Notes: generated by a model not told the origin, from the letters alone. Positions 25,204 through 34,313 are shown, numbered from the stretch's first letter. The stretch is DNA of 64,000 nucleotides from Lysobacter sp. (GCA_019634715.1 JAHCAU010000016.1:1-64000); one strand, 5' to 3'. Numbers and translations are program-made.

Positions 25204-26004
25204 ATGGGCCCGCAACGCATCGTCTGCCTCACCGAAGAACCGACCGAGGTGCTGTACGCGCTCGGCGAGCAGCACCGCATCGTCGGGATCAGCGGTTTCA
25301 CGGTGCGGCCGGCGATCGCACGCAAGGAAAAGCCCAAGGTCAGCGCGTTCACGTCGGCGAAGATCGACGAGATCCTGCGCCTGGAACCGGATTTCGTGGT
25401 CGGGTTCTCCGACATCCAGGCGGAGATCGCGTCGGCGCTGATCAAGCAGGGCGTCGAGGTGTGGATCAGCAACCACCGCAGCGTCGAGGGCATCCTCGCC
25501 TACGTACGCCGCCTGGGTGCGCTGGTCGGCGCGGCGGAGAAGGCGAATGCCTACGCGGACGAACTCGCGCGCGGGCTGCATGCGATCGAAGCGGAGGCGG
25601 CGACGCTGCCGCGCCGGCCGAAGGTGTATTTCGAGGAATGGGACGATCCGCTGATCAGCGGCATCCGCTGGGTCGCGGAGCTGGTGCGCATCGCCGGCGG
25701 CGACGACGTGTTTCCCGAGCGCGCCGCCGAGTCGCTGGCGAAGGCGCGCATCCTCGAAGATCCCGATGAAGTGGTGCGCCGTGCGCCGGACATCATCCTC
25801 GGCTCGTGGTGCGGCAAGAAGTTCCGGCCGGAGAAGGTCGCGGCGCGACCGGGCTGGGACGCGATCCCGGCGGTGCGCGACGGCGCGCTGCACGAGATCA
25901 AGTCGCCGATCATCCTGCAGCCCGGCCCGGCGGCGCTGACCGAGGGCGTGCGCGAGATCGCGCGGCTGATCCGTGCCTGGTCGATGCGGGCGCAGGGCGC
26001 CTGA
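25204..26004 (+). CDS. BtuF-like cobalamin/iron-siderophore binding protein without signal peptide
   Basis: The 266-residue protein is a helical-backbone type III substrate-binding protein. It opens MGPQRIVCLTEEPTEVLYALGEQHRIVGISGF and has the family's KIDEILRLEPDFVVGFSD, and APDIILGSWCGKKF. Family members normally sit in the periplasm and load an ABC importer of vitamin B12 or Fe-siderophore. Here no signal peptide is seen and no importer genes lie next to it. It may act as a soluble binding protein or depend on another start. The first ATG is 25204, and the upstream sequence carries no obvious leader. Confidence 0.75.
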   Translation: MGPQRIVCLTEEPTEVLYALGEQHRIVGISGFTVRPAIARKEKPKVSAFTSAKIDEILRLEPDFVVGFSDIQAEIASALIKQGVEVWISNHRSVEGILAYVRRLGALVGAAEKANAYADELARGLHAIEAEAATLPRRPKVYFEEWDDPLISGIRWVAELVRIAGGDDVFPERAAESLAKARILEDPDEVVRRAPDIILGSWCGKKFRPEKVAARPGWDAIPAVRDGALHEIKSPIILQPGPAALTEGVREIARLIRAWSMRAQGA

Positions 26005-26049
26005 GCGGACGCATCGCCCGCAGGACCAGCGCGTACGACCGGCAACGAA

Positions 26050-26074
26050 GAAGCCCCGGTGCGACCGGGGCTTC
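26050..26074. terminator. Stable hairpin between convergent genes
   Basis: A perfect 10-bp stem GAAGCCCCGG/CCGGGGCTTC with loop TGCGA lies after the BtuF-like gene and before the end of the leftward secreted protein gene. It likely serves both strands, although T-runs are short. Confidence 0.65.
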
Positions 26075-26139
26075 CATTGGATCCCGCAGCCGCCGGAGGC
26101 GGCCACGGGCATGTCACGGGTGGCGATGCCGCATGCGGA

Positions 26140-29100
26140 TCACGGCTGCGGGAACAGGTACTGCACGGTGTAGCTGCCGCTGCCGGAGTACGAACGCACC
26201 TGGATGTAGTAGTAGCCGGCCGTGCCGTTGTAGTTGATCGACTCGGTCGAGGTGGTGCCTTCGCTCTTGGCGACCTGGGTCCAGGCCGAACCGTTCCACC
26301 GGTACAGGTAGAGGTCGAAGTCGGCGTTGGACGGACCGGTCAGGCGGACCTGGTAGGTGCCGTTGCCGCCCTGCGTGTAGCCCTGTGCGCTGGGCACGTT
26401 GGCGGAACCGCCGCTGGCCAGGGTGCCGGTCTGCGACAGCCAGCTGCCGGAGGATGCCGTGCCGGTGAAGTTCTGGCCGGTGACGTTGGCACCGTTCACC
26501 GTCGCGCTGCGGCTGGTCGGCGAGAAGGTGTAGCCGCTCAGCGACGGGGTCAGCGTGTAGGTGCCGTTGGCCAGGTTGGCGAAGGTGAACTGGCCACTGG
26601 TGTTGGTGGTGACCGAGGTGCTGCCGTTGCTGACGCTGACGCCCGAAATGGCGGCGCCGGCGCTGGTGGTCACGGTGCCCGACACCGAGTAGGTGGTGCT
26701 GCCGCTGGCGCCGGTGAAGTTCTGGCCGGTGACGTTGGCGCCGTTCACGGTCACGCTGCGGCTGGCCGGCGTGAAGGTGGTGCCGCTGAGCGACGGGGTG
26801 AGCGTGTACGTGCCGTTGTTCAGGCCCGTGAACGTGTAGACGCCGCTGCTGTTGGTGGCGACCGAGGCGCTGCCGTTGCTGACGGTCACGCCCGAGAGGG
26901 CGGTCCCGGCGCTGTTGGTCACGGTGCCCGACACCGAATAGGTGGCGCCGCCGCCGCTGCTGAGCGTGGTCTGCCAGGCGCCACGGCCGTAGGTGCCGGC
27001 GGTCAGGATGTGGGGCGAGTCGTCGATCTCGAGGTCGCTGATCACCAGGCCTGCCGGCATGCCGTCGGAGAACGGCACGAAGTTGGCGCCGCCGTCCACG
27101 CTTTCGTACACGCCGATGTCGGTGCCCACGAACACGCGCTGCAGGTTCAGCGGATCGATCACGACGGTGTTCGCCGGGATGTTCGGCAGGCCGGCGCCGA
27201 CGGCGGTCCAGGTGCCGCCGCCGCTGGTGGTGCGATAGAGCTTCGAACCGCTGAAGCTGGCCCGCGTCACGAACGCACGGCTGCCGTTCGTCGGGTCGAT
27301 GGCGACGTCGGTGATGCGGCCGCTGGGCAGCGCACCGCTCACGTCGGCGACATTGGTGCTGGCGGCGTTCGCGCTGTAATACACCTTGCCCGCATCGGTA
27401 CCCGCGTAGACGTGCACGGTGCTGCCGATCTTCTTCGCGGTGATGACGCTGACCGTGCCGCTGACGCGCGGGCTGATCGTCGTCCAGCTCATGGTGCTGG
27501 CGCTGGTGAGGGCGCGCGAGACGTAGTAGCCGCCGACGAAGTGGTAGCCGCCGGCCACGTCGGTCGGGGTGACCCACGGGAAGCCGCCGCCGGTGAGGCC
27601 GTTGCTGCCGGCCGCGGCGAAGGTGCCCGGAGCGCCGGACTGCGTGGAGCGGTAGATCGACGGCGTGCTGCCGCTGGGGTAGCCGTTCTGGAACACGATC
27701 GCGGCGTTGGTGTCGTCGATGGCGTTCATGAAGCCGTCGCCGTTGACGAAGGTCAGGTCCCACACGTTCGAGGTGGTGCGCCTGGACGAGGAGTTGTCCT
27801 GCGCGCCGCCGAACACGATGTTCGGATCGGTCGGGTGCACCACGATGTCGTAGTACTGGGTGATGTTGAGGTTCGAGTTCATGTTCGTCCAGCTGCTGGC
27901 GCCGTCATCGGTGCGCCAGATGCCGCCATCGCCGCCGATCCAGATGCGGTTGCTGTTGTTCAGCGAATAGCGGACGACATGCGTGTCCTGGTGGACCTGC
28001 TGCGAGCTGCCCCACTGGTTGGTCAGCGTGGTGAACGAGCTTCCGCCGTTGGTCGAGCGACGCGGACGGATCGCGCCGACGATGATCGTCTGCGGATTGG
28101 TCGGGTGCACGCCCAGCGACAGGTTGTAGGTGCACTGGCCGTCGCATGCGGAGGTGCTGACCGAGCTCCAGGTGCTGCCGGCGTTGTCCGAGCGATACAG
28201 GTTGGTGTTGGTCAGCGCATAGATCACCGAGGTGTTGCTCGGCGCGACGGCCAGACGCATGCGGCTGGCGGTGTTCGCGGCGCCGAGCAGGGTCCAGGTG
28301 GCGCCGCCGTCGGTCGAGCGGTAGACGCCGCTGCCGGGGGCGCTGGCGAGGATGGTGCTGGTGCCGGGGAGGGCGACCAGGTCCTCGACCTTGCGGTCCA
28401 TGACCTGCGTCCAGGTGACGCCCTTGTCGGTGGAGCGGTAGATGCCGCCGTTGGCGTCGCCGCCCTGGTTGCAGCGGTCGCCGAAGCCGGCGGCCAGCAC
28501 CACGTTGGCGTTGTTGGCCTGGGTGACCAGCGAGGTGACGGTCGACAGCTTCATGCCGTTCCTGCGCGAAGTCCAGTTGACGCCGCCGTCGGTACTGAGG
28601 AAGACACCGTCGCTGAGATAGCCCGAGCAGTCACCGTCGAAGCGGTCGCCGGTGCCGGCCCAGACGTTCTGCGGGGTGGCGGTTTCGACATGGATCGCGC
28701 TGATCGACTGCGAGCCGACGTTGACGAAGGTCGGCGTCCAGCTGACGCCGGCGTCGGTGGTCTTCCAGATGCCGCCATTGGCCGCGCCGATGTAGACGAT
28801 GCTGTCGTTGGTCGGGTGCGGGGTGACGGCGTTGATGCGGCCGGCGACGCGGCCCATCACCCAGTTGCCCATCTTCATCGACGACGGGCCGAGTTCGCGC
28901 CACGGAGAGGTCTGCGCGCGGGTGCCGAGGCTGCGGCCGGTCCGCGCCTGCTGCACCAACTGGTTGCGCATCACGGTCAGGGCGGCGCGGCGCTGCTTCG
29001 CAGCGTTCGCGTTGTCCTTCAGCCCGCGCGACTCGATCCACCAGCGCCTGCGCTGTTCGATCTGCCACGCTTCGCCGTTGGTCTTGTCGCCGCGCGCATC

Positions 29101-29208
29101 GGGCGCGCGCAACGGGTCGTTGCGATTCTGTTGTGCATCGGCCGTGCCGGGCGCGATCAGCGCCCCGGCGACGACCAGACAGGCCAGCCCCAGGAATTTC
29201 GGTTCCAT
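26140..29208 (-). CDS. Secreted BNR/Vps10-like propeller protein with repeats and PPC-like end
   Basis: The 1022-residue protein has a signal peptide (MEPKFLGLACLVVAGALIAPGTADA, cut before QQNR). Residues about 100-750 carry many sortilin-like BNR turns, e.g. GGIWKTTDAGVSWTPTFVN, GVYRSTDGGATWTLLG and GGIYRSTDKGVTW, forming one or more beta-propellers. Two 79-residue carboxypeptidase-regulatory-like repeats follow (about 755-833 and 838-916), nearly identical to each other. The last about 105 residues resemble a bacterial pre-peptidase C-terminal (PPC) domain, ending SGSYTVQYLFPQP. PPC domains are typical of type II secretion substrates, so this is a candidate Xps cargo. The ATG at 29208 is used because a GGAG ribosome site precedes it and a signal peptide starts there. 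No catalytic motif is seen. Confidence 0.88.
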   Translation of the reverse strand: MEPKFLGLACLVVAGALIAPGTADAQQNRNDPLRAPDARGDKTNGEAWQIEQRRRWWIESRGLKDNANAAKQRRAALTVMRNQLVQQARTGRSLGTRAQTSPWRELGPSSMKMGNWVMGRVAGRINAVTPHPTNDSIVYIGAANGGIWKTTDAGVSWTPTFVNVGSQSISAIHVETATPQNVWAGTGDRFDGDCSGYLSDGVFLSTDGGVNWTSRRNGMKLSTVTSLVTQANNANVVLAAGFGDRCNQGGDANGGIYRSTDKGVTWTQVMDRKVEDLVALPGTSTILASAPGSGVYRSTDGGATWTLLGAANTASRMRLAVAPSNTSVIYALTNTNLYRSDNAGSTWSSVSTSACDGQCTYNLSLGVHPTNPQTIIVGAIRPRRSTNGGSSFTTLTNQWGSSQQVHQDTHVVRYSLNNSNRIWIGGDGGIWRTDDGASSWTNMNSNLNITQYYDIVVHPTDPNIVFGGAQDNSSSRRTTSNVWDLTFVNGDGFMNAIDDTNAAIVFQNGYPSGSTPSIYRSTQSGAPGTFAAAGSNGLTGGGFPWVTPTDVAGGYHFVGGYYVSRALTSASTMSWTTISPRVSGTVSVITAKKIGSTVHVYAGTDAGKVYYSANAASTNVADVSGALPSGRITDVAIDPTNGSRAFVTRASFSGSKLYRTTSGGGTWTAVGAGLPNIPANTVVIDPLNLQRVFVGTDIGVYESVDGGANFVPFSDGMPAGLVISDLEIDDSPHILTAGTYGRGAWQTTLSSGGGATYSVSGTVTNSAGTALSGVTVSNGSASVATNSSGVYTFTGLNNGTYTLTPSLSGTTFTPASRSVTVNGANVTGQNFTGASGSTTYSVSGTVTTSAGAAISGVSVSNGSTSVTTNTSGQFTFANLANGTYTLTPSLSGYTFSPTSRSATVNGANVTGQNFTGTASSGSWLSQTGTLASGGSANVPSAQGYTQGGNGTYQVRLTGPSNADFDLYLYRWNGSAWTQVAKSEGTTSTESINYNGTAGYYYIQVRSYSGSGSYTVQYLFPQP
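26461..26946 (-). repeat. Tandem duplication inside the BNR protein gene
   Basis: Residues 755-833 and 838-916 are two copies of one beta-sandwich repeat (start TYSVSGTVT, end NGANVTGQNFTG), encoded at 26710-26946 and 26461-26697. The DNA of the two is also clearly similar, pointing to a recent internal duplication. Confidence 0.85.
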
Positions 29209-29731
29209 CTTCAAGACTCCACGTGTGATTTTGAATAGTCGTGTGCGATGCAAGGACGGCCACCGCTCCGCGAGGGGGTGGCTGCCGGACGCCTTTCGGT
29301 CGAACGCATGCTGCGATGGCATGACGCATTGCGAACCACGTCCTGTGCCCGGCGCGCATGCCACGCGAACGGACCACACGTTGGGGACGGCCGCTGCGTT
29401 CGCGTCTGCGCGCGAATCGCATCGAGGCCGGTGACGGGGCGTGCCGAGGATAGTCAATGCTGCGGCGCAAAATCGGTGCATTCCGGCGCAGTTCAGCGTC
29501 TTCATGAGGCGTATCGCTACTTCATGGAATCAGTACGCGGGCGTGTGGCGCCGGAACTGCGACCGTGTTGACGAAAAACGCGTCGCGTCATGAAAAATCG
29601 CCATGACGCCGCGCGTGCGGATGACTGCGTGGATCGTCAGGAAGCGCGCGAATCGAGGCGCTTGCGCGCACGCATGGCGCGAGCGGCAGCCCCGCTTGCG
29701 CGGGCGGACGCGGGCAGGGCGTCGCGTCGGA
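29209..29731. other. Intergenic region, no gene seen
   Basis: This 523-bp gap lies between the BNR protein gene and the DUF4426 gene, both leftward, so it should hold the promoter of the BNR protein gene. I could not pick one convincing -35/-10 pair. Frames here lack ribosome sites or are shadows. Confidence 0.4.
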
Positions 29732-30238
29732 TCAGCGCGCAGAGAACTCGCGCGTGAACTGCATCGTCGAGCGTGCGCCGCCCTCGCGTTCGATCGCCAG
29801 ATCGAAGCGCAGCGTGTCCGGTGCGGCGACCCCGGTGGTGCCGATGTGGTCGATCATCGCCTGCTCCGGCGGCGCGCCCGGCACCTCGGTGCGCAGTTCG
29901 CGCAGGGCGAGCGTGCGCCGGCGTCCCTGCAGGTCGGTGACCGTGGCCTGGACCTTCGCCGGGATCGACATGTCCTGGCCGTCCGGGCCGCGGCGCACCG
30001 AAACCATCAGCAGCACCGTGCCTTCGTCGCGGGCGATGCCGTAGCCGCGCGCCATCGTCTCGTTGAGCAGATCCGTGCGGACCACGTTCGCGCGCACGGT
30101 CACGTCGCCGCTGCGGCTGACCGCTTCCTGCGGTGTCTCGATGATCCGCGCCGGCTTGGGTGCGTCCCCGCCGCAGCCCGCGAGCATGGTCATGACGGCG
30201 AGGGTGAAGGCGACGGTGAGGCGGGGCATCGTGCGCAT
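29732..30238 (-). CDS. DUF4426 lipoprotein
   Basis: The 168-residue protein starts with a lipoprotein signal and lipobox (AVMTMLAGCGGDAP; LAGC), so it should be anchored to a membrane. The rest matches the DUF4426 pattern (YGIARDEGTVLLMVSVRR near the N-terminal third, AMIDHIGTTGVAAPDTLRFDL later). DUF4426 genes often lie near proC/yggS in gammaproteobacteria, as here: proC is 21 bp upstream. The usual yggT membrane gene of such clusters is not between them. Role unknown. Confidence 0.8.
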   Translation of the reverse strand: MRTMPRLTVAFTLAVMTMLAGCGGDAPKPARIIETPQEAVSRSGDVTVRANVVRTDLLNETMARGYGIARDEGTVLLMVSVRRGPDGQDMSIPAKVQATVTDLQGRRRTLALRELRTEVPGAPPEQAMIDHIGTTGVAAPDTLRFDLAIEREGGARSTMQFTREFSAR

Positions 30239-30259
30239 GGCGGCGTCCTGTCGGGGCGA

Positions 30260-31084
30260 TCAGTCGTTGGCGGCCGAGAGCTGGCGGCCGCGCTCGGTGG
30301 CGTTGGCGATCGCCAACGCCACCAGCGCGCGGAAGCCGCCGGCCTCGAAGGTCTCCACCGCGGCCTGGGTGGTGCCGCCGGGCGAGGTCACGCGGCGGCG
30401 CAGTTCGGCCGGCGGTTCGCCCGATTCGGTGAGCATGCGCGCGGCGCCGAGGATGGTCTGAAGTACCAGCGTGCGTGCGGCCTCGGGCGGCAGGCCCTGG
30501 GCGACGGCGGCGTCCTCCATGGCTTCGGCGAGCAGGAAGACGTAGGCCGGGCCGCTGCCGGAGGTGGCGGTGACCGCGTCCATCCGCGCCTCGTCGTCGA
30601 TCCAGACCGTCGTGCCGGCCGACGACAGCAGCGAGGCGGCGCGGTCGCGGCCGGCGGCATCCACTTCGTCGCTGGCGAACAGCCCGGTGACGCCGGCGCC
30701 GAGCAGGGCGGGGGTGTTGGGCATGGTGCGGACCACGGCGACACCGCCGCCGAGCCAGCGCTGCAGCTGCGCGGCGGTGATGCCGGCGGCGATCGACACC
30801 ACCAGCGGCCGGTTCGCCTGCGCCAGCGGCGCCAGCGCCTCGCAGACCGTGCGCATCACCTGCGGCTTCACCGCCAGCACCCACAGCCCGGCGGCTGCGG
30901 CGGCAGTCGCATTGTCGGCACCGGCCTGCACGCCGAAGTCGGCAGCGAGCGCGTCGCGCAGCACGTCCACCGGCTCGGAGACGTGGATGTCACCGGCCGC
31001 GGTGCCGCGCGCGATCAGGCCGCCGATCAGGCTGCGGGCCATGTTGCCGCCGCCGATGAAGGCGACGCTGGATTGGGAACTCAT
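30260..31084 (-). CDS. proC: Pyrroline-5-carboxylate reductase
   Basis: ProC makes proline from pyrroline-5-carboxylate with NAD(P)H. The 274-residue protein shows the dinucleotide motif VAFIGGGNMARSLIGGL, LAVKPQVM, RTMPNTPALLGAG, and the family signature region GSGPAYVFLLAEAMEDAAV and VTSPGGTTQAAVETFE. The start ATG at 31084 overlaps the stop of yggS by 4 bp (ATGA), so the genes are coupled. Confidence 0.95.
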   Translation of the reverse strand: MSSQSSVAFIGGGNMARSLIGGLIARGTAAGDIHVSEPVDVLRDALAADFGVQAGADNATAAAAAGLWVLAVKPQVMRTVCEALAPLAQANRPLVVSIAAGITAAQLQRWLGGGVAVVRTMPNTPALLGAGVTGLFASDEVDAAGRDRAASLLSSAGTTVWIDDEARMDAVTATSGSGPAYVFLLAEAMEDAAVAQGLPPEAARTLVLQTILGAARMLTESGEPPAELRRRVTSPGGTTQAAVETFEAGGFRALVALAIANATERGRQLSAAND

Positions 31085-31842
31085 GGGCTCTCCAAGGATG
31101 GCGGGTGCGGGGTGGATGCGGGTTTCGCGGCGCGCGCCCCGAACAAGGCGCTGCCGATGCGGACCAGGGTCGCGCCTTCGGCGATGGCGAGCGCGTAGTC
31201 CTCGCTCATGCCCATCGACAGGGTGTCGACGTCCGGGTGGCGGGCGGCGAGGGCGTCGAACAGGGCGCGCATGCGGCGGAAGGCGTCGCGGCGGCGGTCC
31301 ATGTCCGGGTGCGGCGCGGGGATCGCCATCAGCCCGCGCAGGGCCAATTGCGGCTGGGCGGCGATGGCGTCGGCGAGGCCGTCGATGTCCGCGGGGAAGC
31401 AGCCGTGCTTGCTGGCCTCGTCGTCGATGTTCACCTGGATCAGCACATTCAGCGGGCGCTGGCCCGGAGCGCGGTGCTTCGCCAGGGCCTCCACGAGCTT
31501 CGGCCGGTCCACGGTCTGGACCCAGTCGAAGGCTGCGGCGGCGTCCTTCGCCTTGTTCGACTGCAGGTGGCCGATCAGGTGCCATTCGATGCCCAGGCCG
31601 GCGAGCGCGGGCTGCTTGGCCAGCGCTTCCTGCACGTAGTTCTCGCCGAAGGCGATCGGCCCGGCCGCAGGGCGCGCGCGCAGCGCGGCGGCGACCGTGG
31701 CGATGGCGTCCGCCGGCTGGGTCTTGCTCACCGCCAGCAGCCGTGCCGGTGCCCGGCCGCTTCCTGCGGCGGCCGCCGTCATGCCGGAGAGGAGGGCGTC
31801 GAGCGCGGCGTGGGGAGGCGTGTCGGCGTCCTGCATCGTCAT
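31081..31842 (-). CDS. yggS: YggS/PROSC-type PLP-binding homeostasis protein
   Basis: The 253-residue protein is of the YggS/PROSC family that binds PLP and keeps its free level under control. Visible marks are LLAVSKTQPADAI (Lys that binds PLP), FGENYVQEAL, WHLIGHLQSNKAK, QVNIDDEASKHG, GLMAIPAP and the C-terminal LSMGMSEDYALAIAEGATLVRIGSALFG. The Met at 31842 is chosen; a second Met two codons later (31836) is possible, and neither has a strong ribosome site. It is first in yggS-proC-DUF4426 and divergent from pilT. Confidence 0.9.
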   Translation of the reverse strand: MTMQDADTPPHAALDALLSGMTAAAAGSGRAPARLLAVSKTQPADAIATVAAALRARPAAGPIAFGENYVQEALAKQPALAGLGIEWHLIGHLQSNKAKDAAAAFDWVQTVDRPKLVEALAKHRAPGQRPLNVLIQVNIDDEASKHGCFPADIDGLADAIAAQPQLALRGLMAIPAPHPDMDRRRDAFRRMRALFDALAARHPDVDTLSMGMSEDYALAIAEGATLVRIGSALFGARAAKPASTPHPPSLESP

Positions 31843-31924
31843 CGGTAAGGCCTGGCGTGGCGTGGTTGCGACCTGCGTCGCGAAACCGCAAGTGTAAGAC
31901 CAATTCCCGGGCCGGAAGGCCGGG

Positions 31925-31952
31925 GTGACAGTCGCGGGTCCGGGGCTATACT
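31925..31952 (+). promoter_or_regulatory. Sigma-70 promoter of pilT
   Basis: GTGACA (31925-31930) and TATACT (31947-31952) are separated by 16 bp and lie 58 bp ahead of the pilT start. Both boxes are one change from consensus. Confidence 0.6.
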
Positions 31953-32009
31953 CCGTTGGCTGGCGTCGCATCGCACGCCGTCAAGACATCGAACATCGGG
32001 GAACTTGTC

Positions 32010-33047
32010 ATGGATATCGCCGAACTGCTGGCCTTCTCGGTCAAGAACAAGGCATCGGACCTGCACCTGTCCGCGGGCCTGCCGCCGATGATCCGGGTCG
32101 ACGGCGACGTCCGCCGGATCAACATCCCCGCGCTCGACCACAAGCAGGTCCATGCGCTGGTCTACGACATCATGTCGGACAAGCAGCGTCGCGACTACGA
32201 GGAATTCCTCGAGTGCGACTTCTCGTTCGAGATCCCGGGCCTGGCCCGCTTCCGCGTCAACGCCTTCAACCAGAACCGCGGCGCCGGTGCGGTGTTCCGC
32301 ACCATTCCCTCGGAAGTGCTGACCCTCGAAGACCTGGCCACGCCGCCGATCTTCCGCGAGCTGATCGACCAGCCGCAGGGCCTGATCCTGGTCACCGGCC
32401 CGACCGGCTCGGGCAAGTCGACCACGCTGGCGGCGATGATCGACCACATCAACAAGAACGAATACGCGCACATCCTCACCGTCGAGGATCCGATCGAATT
32501 CGTGCACACCTCGCAGAAGTGCCTGATCAACCAGCGCGAAGTGCATCGCGACACCCATGGCTTCAACGAGGCGCTGCGCTCGGCGCTGCGCGAAGATCCC
32601 GACTACATCCTCGTCGGCGAAATGCGCGACATCGAGACCATCCGCCTGGCGCTGACGGCCGCGGAAACCGGCCACCTGGTGTTCGGCACCCTGCACACCA
32701 GTTCGGCCGCGAAGACCGTGGACCGCATCATCGACGTGTTCCCGGCAGGCGAGAAGCCGATGGTGCGCTCGATGCTGTCCGAAAGCCTGCGTGCGGTCAT
32801 CTCGCAGGCGCTGCTGAAGAAGGTCGGCGGCGGCCGCACCGCCGCGTGGGAGATCATGGTCGGCACCCCGGCCATCCGCAACCTGATCCGCGAGGACAAG
32901 GTCGCGCAGATGTATTCCTCGATCCAGACCGGCCAGAACTTCGGCATGATGACCCTGGACCAGCACCTGCAGGACCTGGTCAAGCGCAGCCTGATCACCC
33001 GCCAGCAGGCCAAGGGCTACGCCAAGGACAAGCGGTTGTTCGAGTAA
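32010..33047 (+). CDS. pilT: Type IV pilus retraction ATPase PilT
   Basis: PilT is the hexameric ATPase that retracts type IV pili for twitching. The 345-residue protein has the family start MDIAELLAFSVKNKASDLHL, Walker A GPTGSGKST (Lys136), the Asp box EDPIEFVH, Walker B region DYILVGEMRD and the His box HLVFGTLHT. The C-terminal AIRNLIREDK region of PilT is present. Start at 32010 is the conserved PilT start, with GGGGAA upstream. It is followed after 125 bp of repeat-bearing DNA by pilU and is divergent from yggS, the common arrangement. Confidence 0.95.
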   Translation: MDIAELLAFSVKNKASDLHLSAGLPPMIRVDGDVRRINIPALDHKQVHALVYDIMSDKQRRDYEEFLECDFSFEIPGLARFRVNAFNQNRGAGAVFRTIPSEVLTLEDLATPPIFRELIDQPQGLILVTGPTGSGKSTTLAAMIDHINKNEYAHILTVEDPIEFVHTSQKCLINQREVHRDTHGFNEALRSALREDPDYILVGEMRDIETIRLALTAAETGHLVFGTLHTSSAAKTVDRIIDVFPAGEKPMVRSMLSESLRAVISQALLKKVGGGRTAAWEIMVGTPAIRNLIREDKVAQMYSSIQTGQNFGMMTLDQHLQDLVKRSLITRQQAKGYAKDKRLFE

Positions 33048-33050
33048 ATG

Positions 33051-33155
33051 CCGGGAATCGGAATCGAGAATCGGGAATGGTCACGGCCATGACGATTGCA
33101 CTCCTTTCCGAAGCCGGCTGTTGACGATTCCCTGTTCACGATTCCCCATTCCCGG
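33051..33155. repeat. GGGAATCG-type inverted repeat between pilT and pilU
   Basis: The left arm (33051-33080) is several degenerate GGGAATCG units. The right arm (33125-33155) is the inverse complement, ending CATTCCCGG. The same kind of element lies at 54816-54907. The arms can fold into one hairpin, and may weaken or end pilT transcription before pilU. Confidence 0.6.
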
Positions 33156-33172
33156 CTCCGAAGGAGCACTCC

Positions 33173-34303
33173 ATGAGCACCATCGATTTCACCTCCTTCC
33201 TCAAGCTGATGGCGCACCAGAAGGCGTCCGACCTGTTCATCACCGCGGGCATGCCGCCGGCGATGAAGGTGCACGGCAAGCTGTCGCCGATCACCCAGAA
33301 CGCGCTGACGCCGCAGCAGAGCCGCGACCTTGTGCTGAACGTGATGACCCCGGCGCAGCGCGAGGAGTTCGAAAAGACCCACGAGTGCAACTTCGCCATC
33401 GGCGTTTCCGGCGTCGGCCGCTTCCGCGTGAGCTGCTTCTACCAGCGCAACCAGGTCGGCATGGTGCTGCGCCGCATCGAGTCGAAGATCCCCACGGTCG
33501 AGGAGCTGGCGCTGCCGCCGATCATCAAGACCCTGGCGATGACCAAGCGCGGCATCATCATCTTCGTGGGCGCCACCGGCACCGGCAAGTCGACTTCGCT
33601 GGCGGCGATGATCGGCTACCGCAACCAGAATTCCTCGGGCCACATCATTACCATCGAGGATCCGATCGAATTCGTGCACAAGCACGAGGGCTGCATCATC
33701 ACCCAGCGCGAGGTCGGCATCGACACCGACAGCTGGGAGAACGCGCTGAAGAACACCCTGCGCCAGGCGCCGGACGTGATCATGATCGGCGAGGTGCGTA
33801 CCCGCGAAGGCATGGACTACGCGATCGCCTTCGCCGAAACCGGCCACCTGGTGCTCTGCACCCTGCATGCGAACAACGCCAACCAGGCGATGGACCGCAT
33901 CATCAACTTCTTCCCGGAAGACCGCCGCAGCCAGCTGCTGATGGACCTGTCGCTGAACATGAAGGGCGTGGTCGCGCAGCAACTGATCCCGACCCCGGAT
34001 GGCAAGGGCCGCAAGGTCGCGATGGAGATCCTGCTCGGCACGCCGCTGGTGCAGGACTACATCCGCGACGGCGAGATCCACAAGCTCAAGGAAGTGATGA
34101 AGGAGTCGACCAACCTCGGCATGAAGACCTTCGACCAAGCCCTGTTCGAGCTCTACCAGGCCGGCGAGATCAGCTACGAGGACGCGCTGCGCTACGCCGA
34201 CTCGCAGAACGAGGTGCGCCTGAAGATCAAGCTGGCCCAGGGCGGCGACGCCCGCACCCTGGCCGCGGGCCTCGACGGCGTGGAAGTGGCCGAGGTGCGC
34301 TGA
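33173..34303 (+). CDS. pilU: PilT-like retraction ATPase PilU
   Basis: PilU is a PilT homologue that helps in pilus retraction under load. The 376-residue protein starts MSTIDFTSFLKLMAHQKASD and has Walker A GATGTGKST (Lys139), EDPIEFVHKHEGCIITQREVG, DVIMIGEVRT as the Walker B region, and HLVLCTLHANN as the His box. It is about 30 residues longer than PilT, as usual for PilU. An AAGGAG ribosome site lies just before the ATG (gaaggagcactccATG). Confidence 0.93.
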   Translation: MSTIDFTSFLKLMAHQKASDLFITAGMPPAMKVHGKLSPITQNALTPQQSRDLVLNVMTPAQREEFEKTHECNFAIGVSGVGRFRVSCFYQRNQVGMVLRRIESKIPTVEELALPPIIKTLAMTKRGIIIFVGATGTGKSTSLAAMIGYRNQNSSGHIITIEDPIEFVHKHEGCIITQREVGIDTDSWENALKNTLRQAPDVIMIGEVRTREGMDYAIAFAETGHLVLCTLHANNANQAMDRIINFFPEDRRSQLLMDLSLNMKGVVAQQLIPTPDGKGRKVAMEILLGTPLVQDYIRDGEIHKLKEVMKESTNLGMKTFDQALFELYQAGEISYEDALRYADSQNEVRLKIKLAQGGDARTLAAGLDGVEVAEVR

Positions 34304-34313
34304 CGCTTCGGCG

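Noticed and set aside
26461..26946. Possible phase-variable or recombination cassette
   Set aside because: Only two tandem copies inside one domain region; simple internal duplication explains it.
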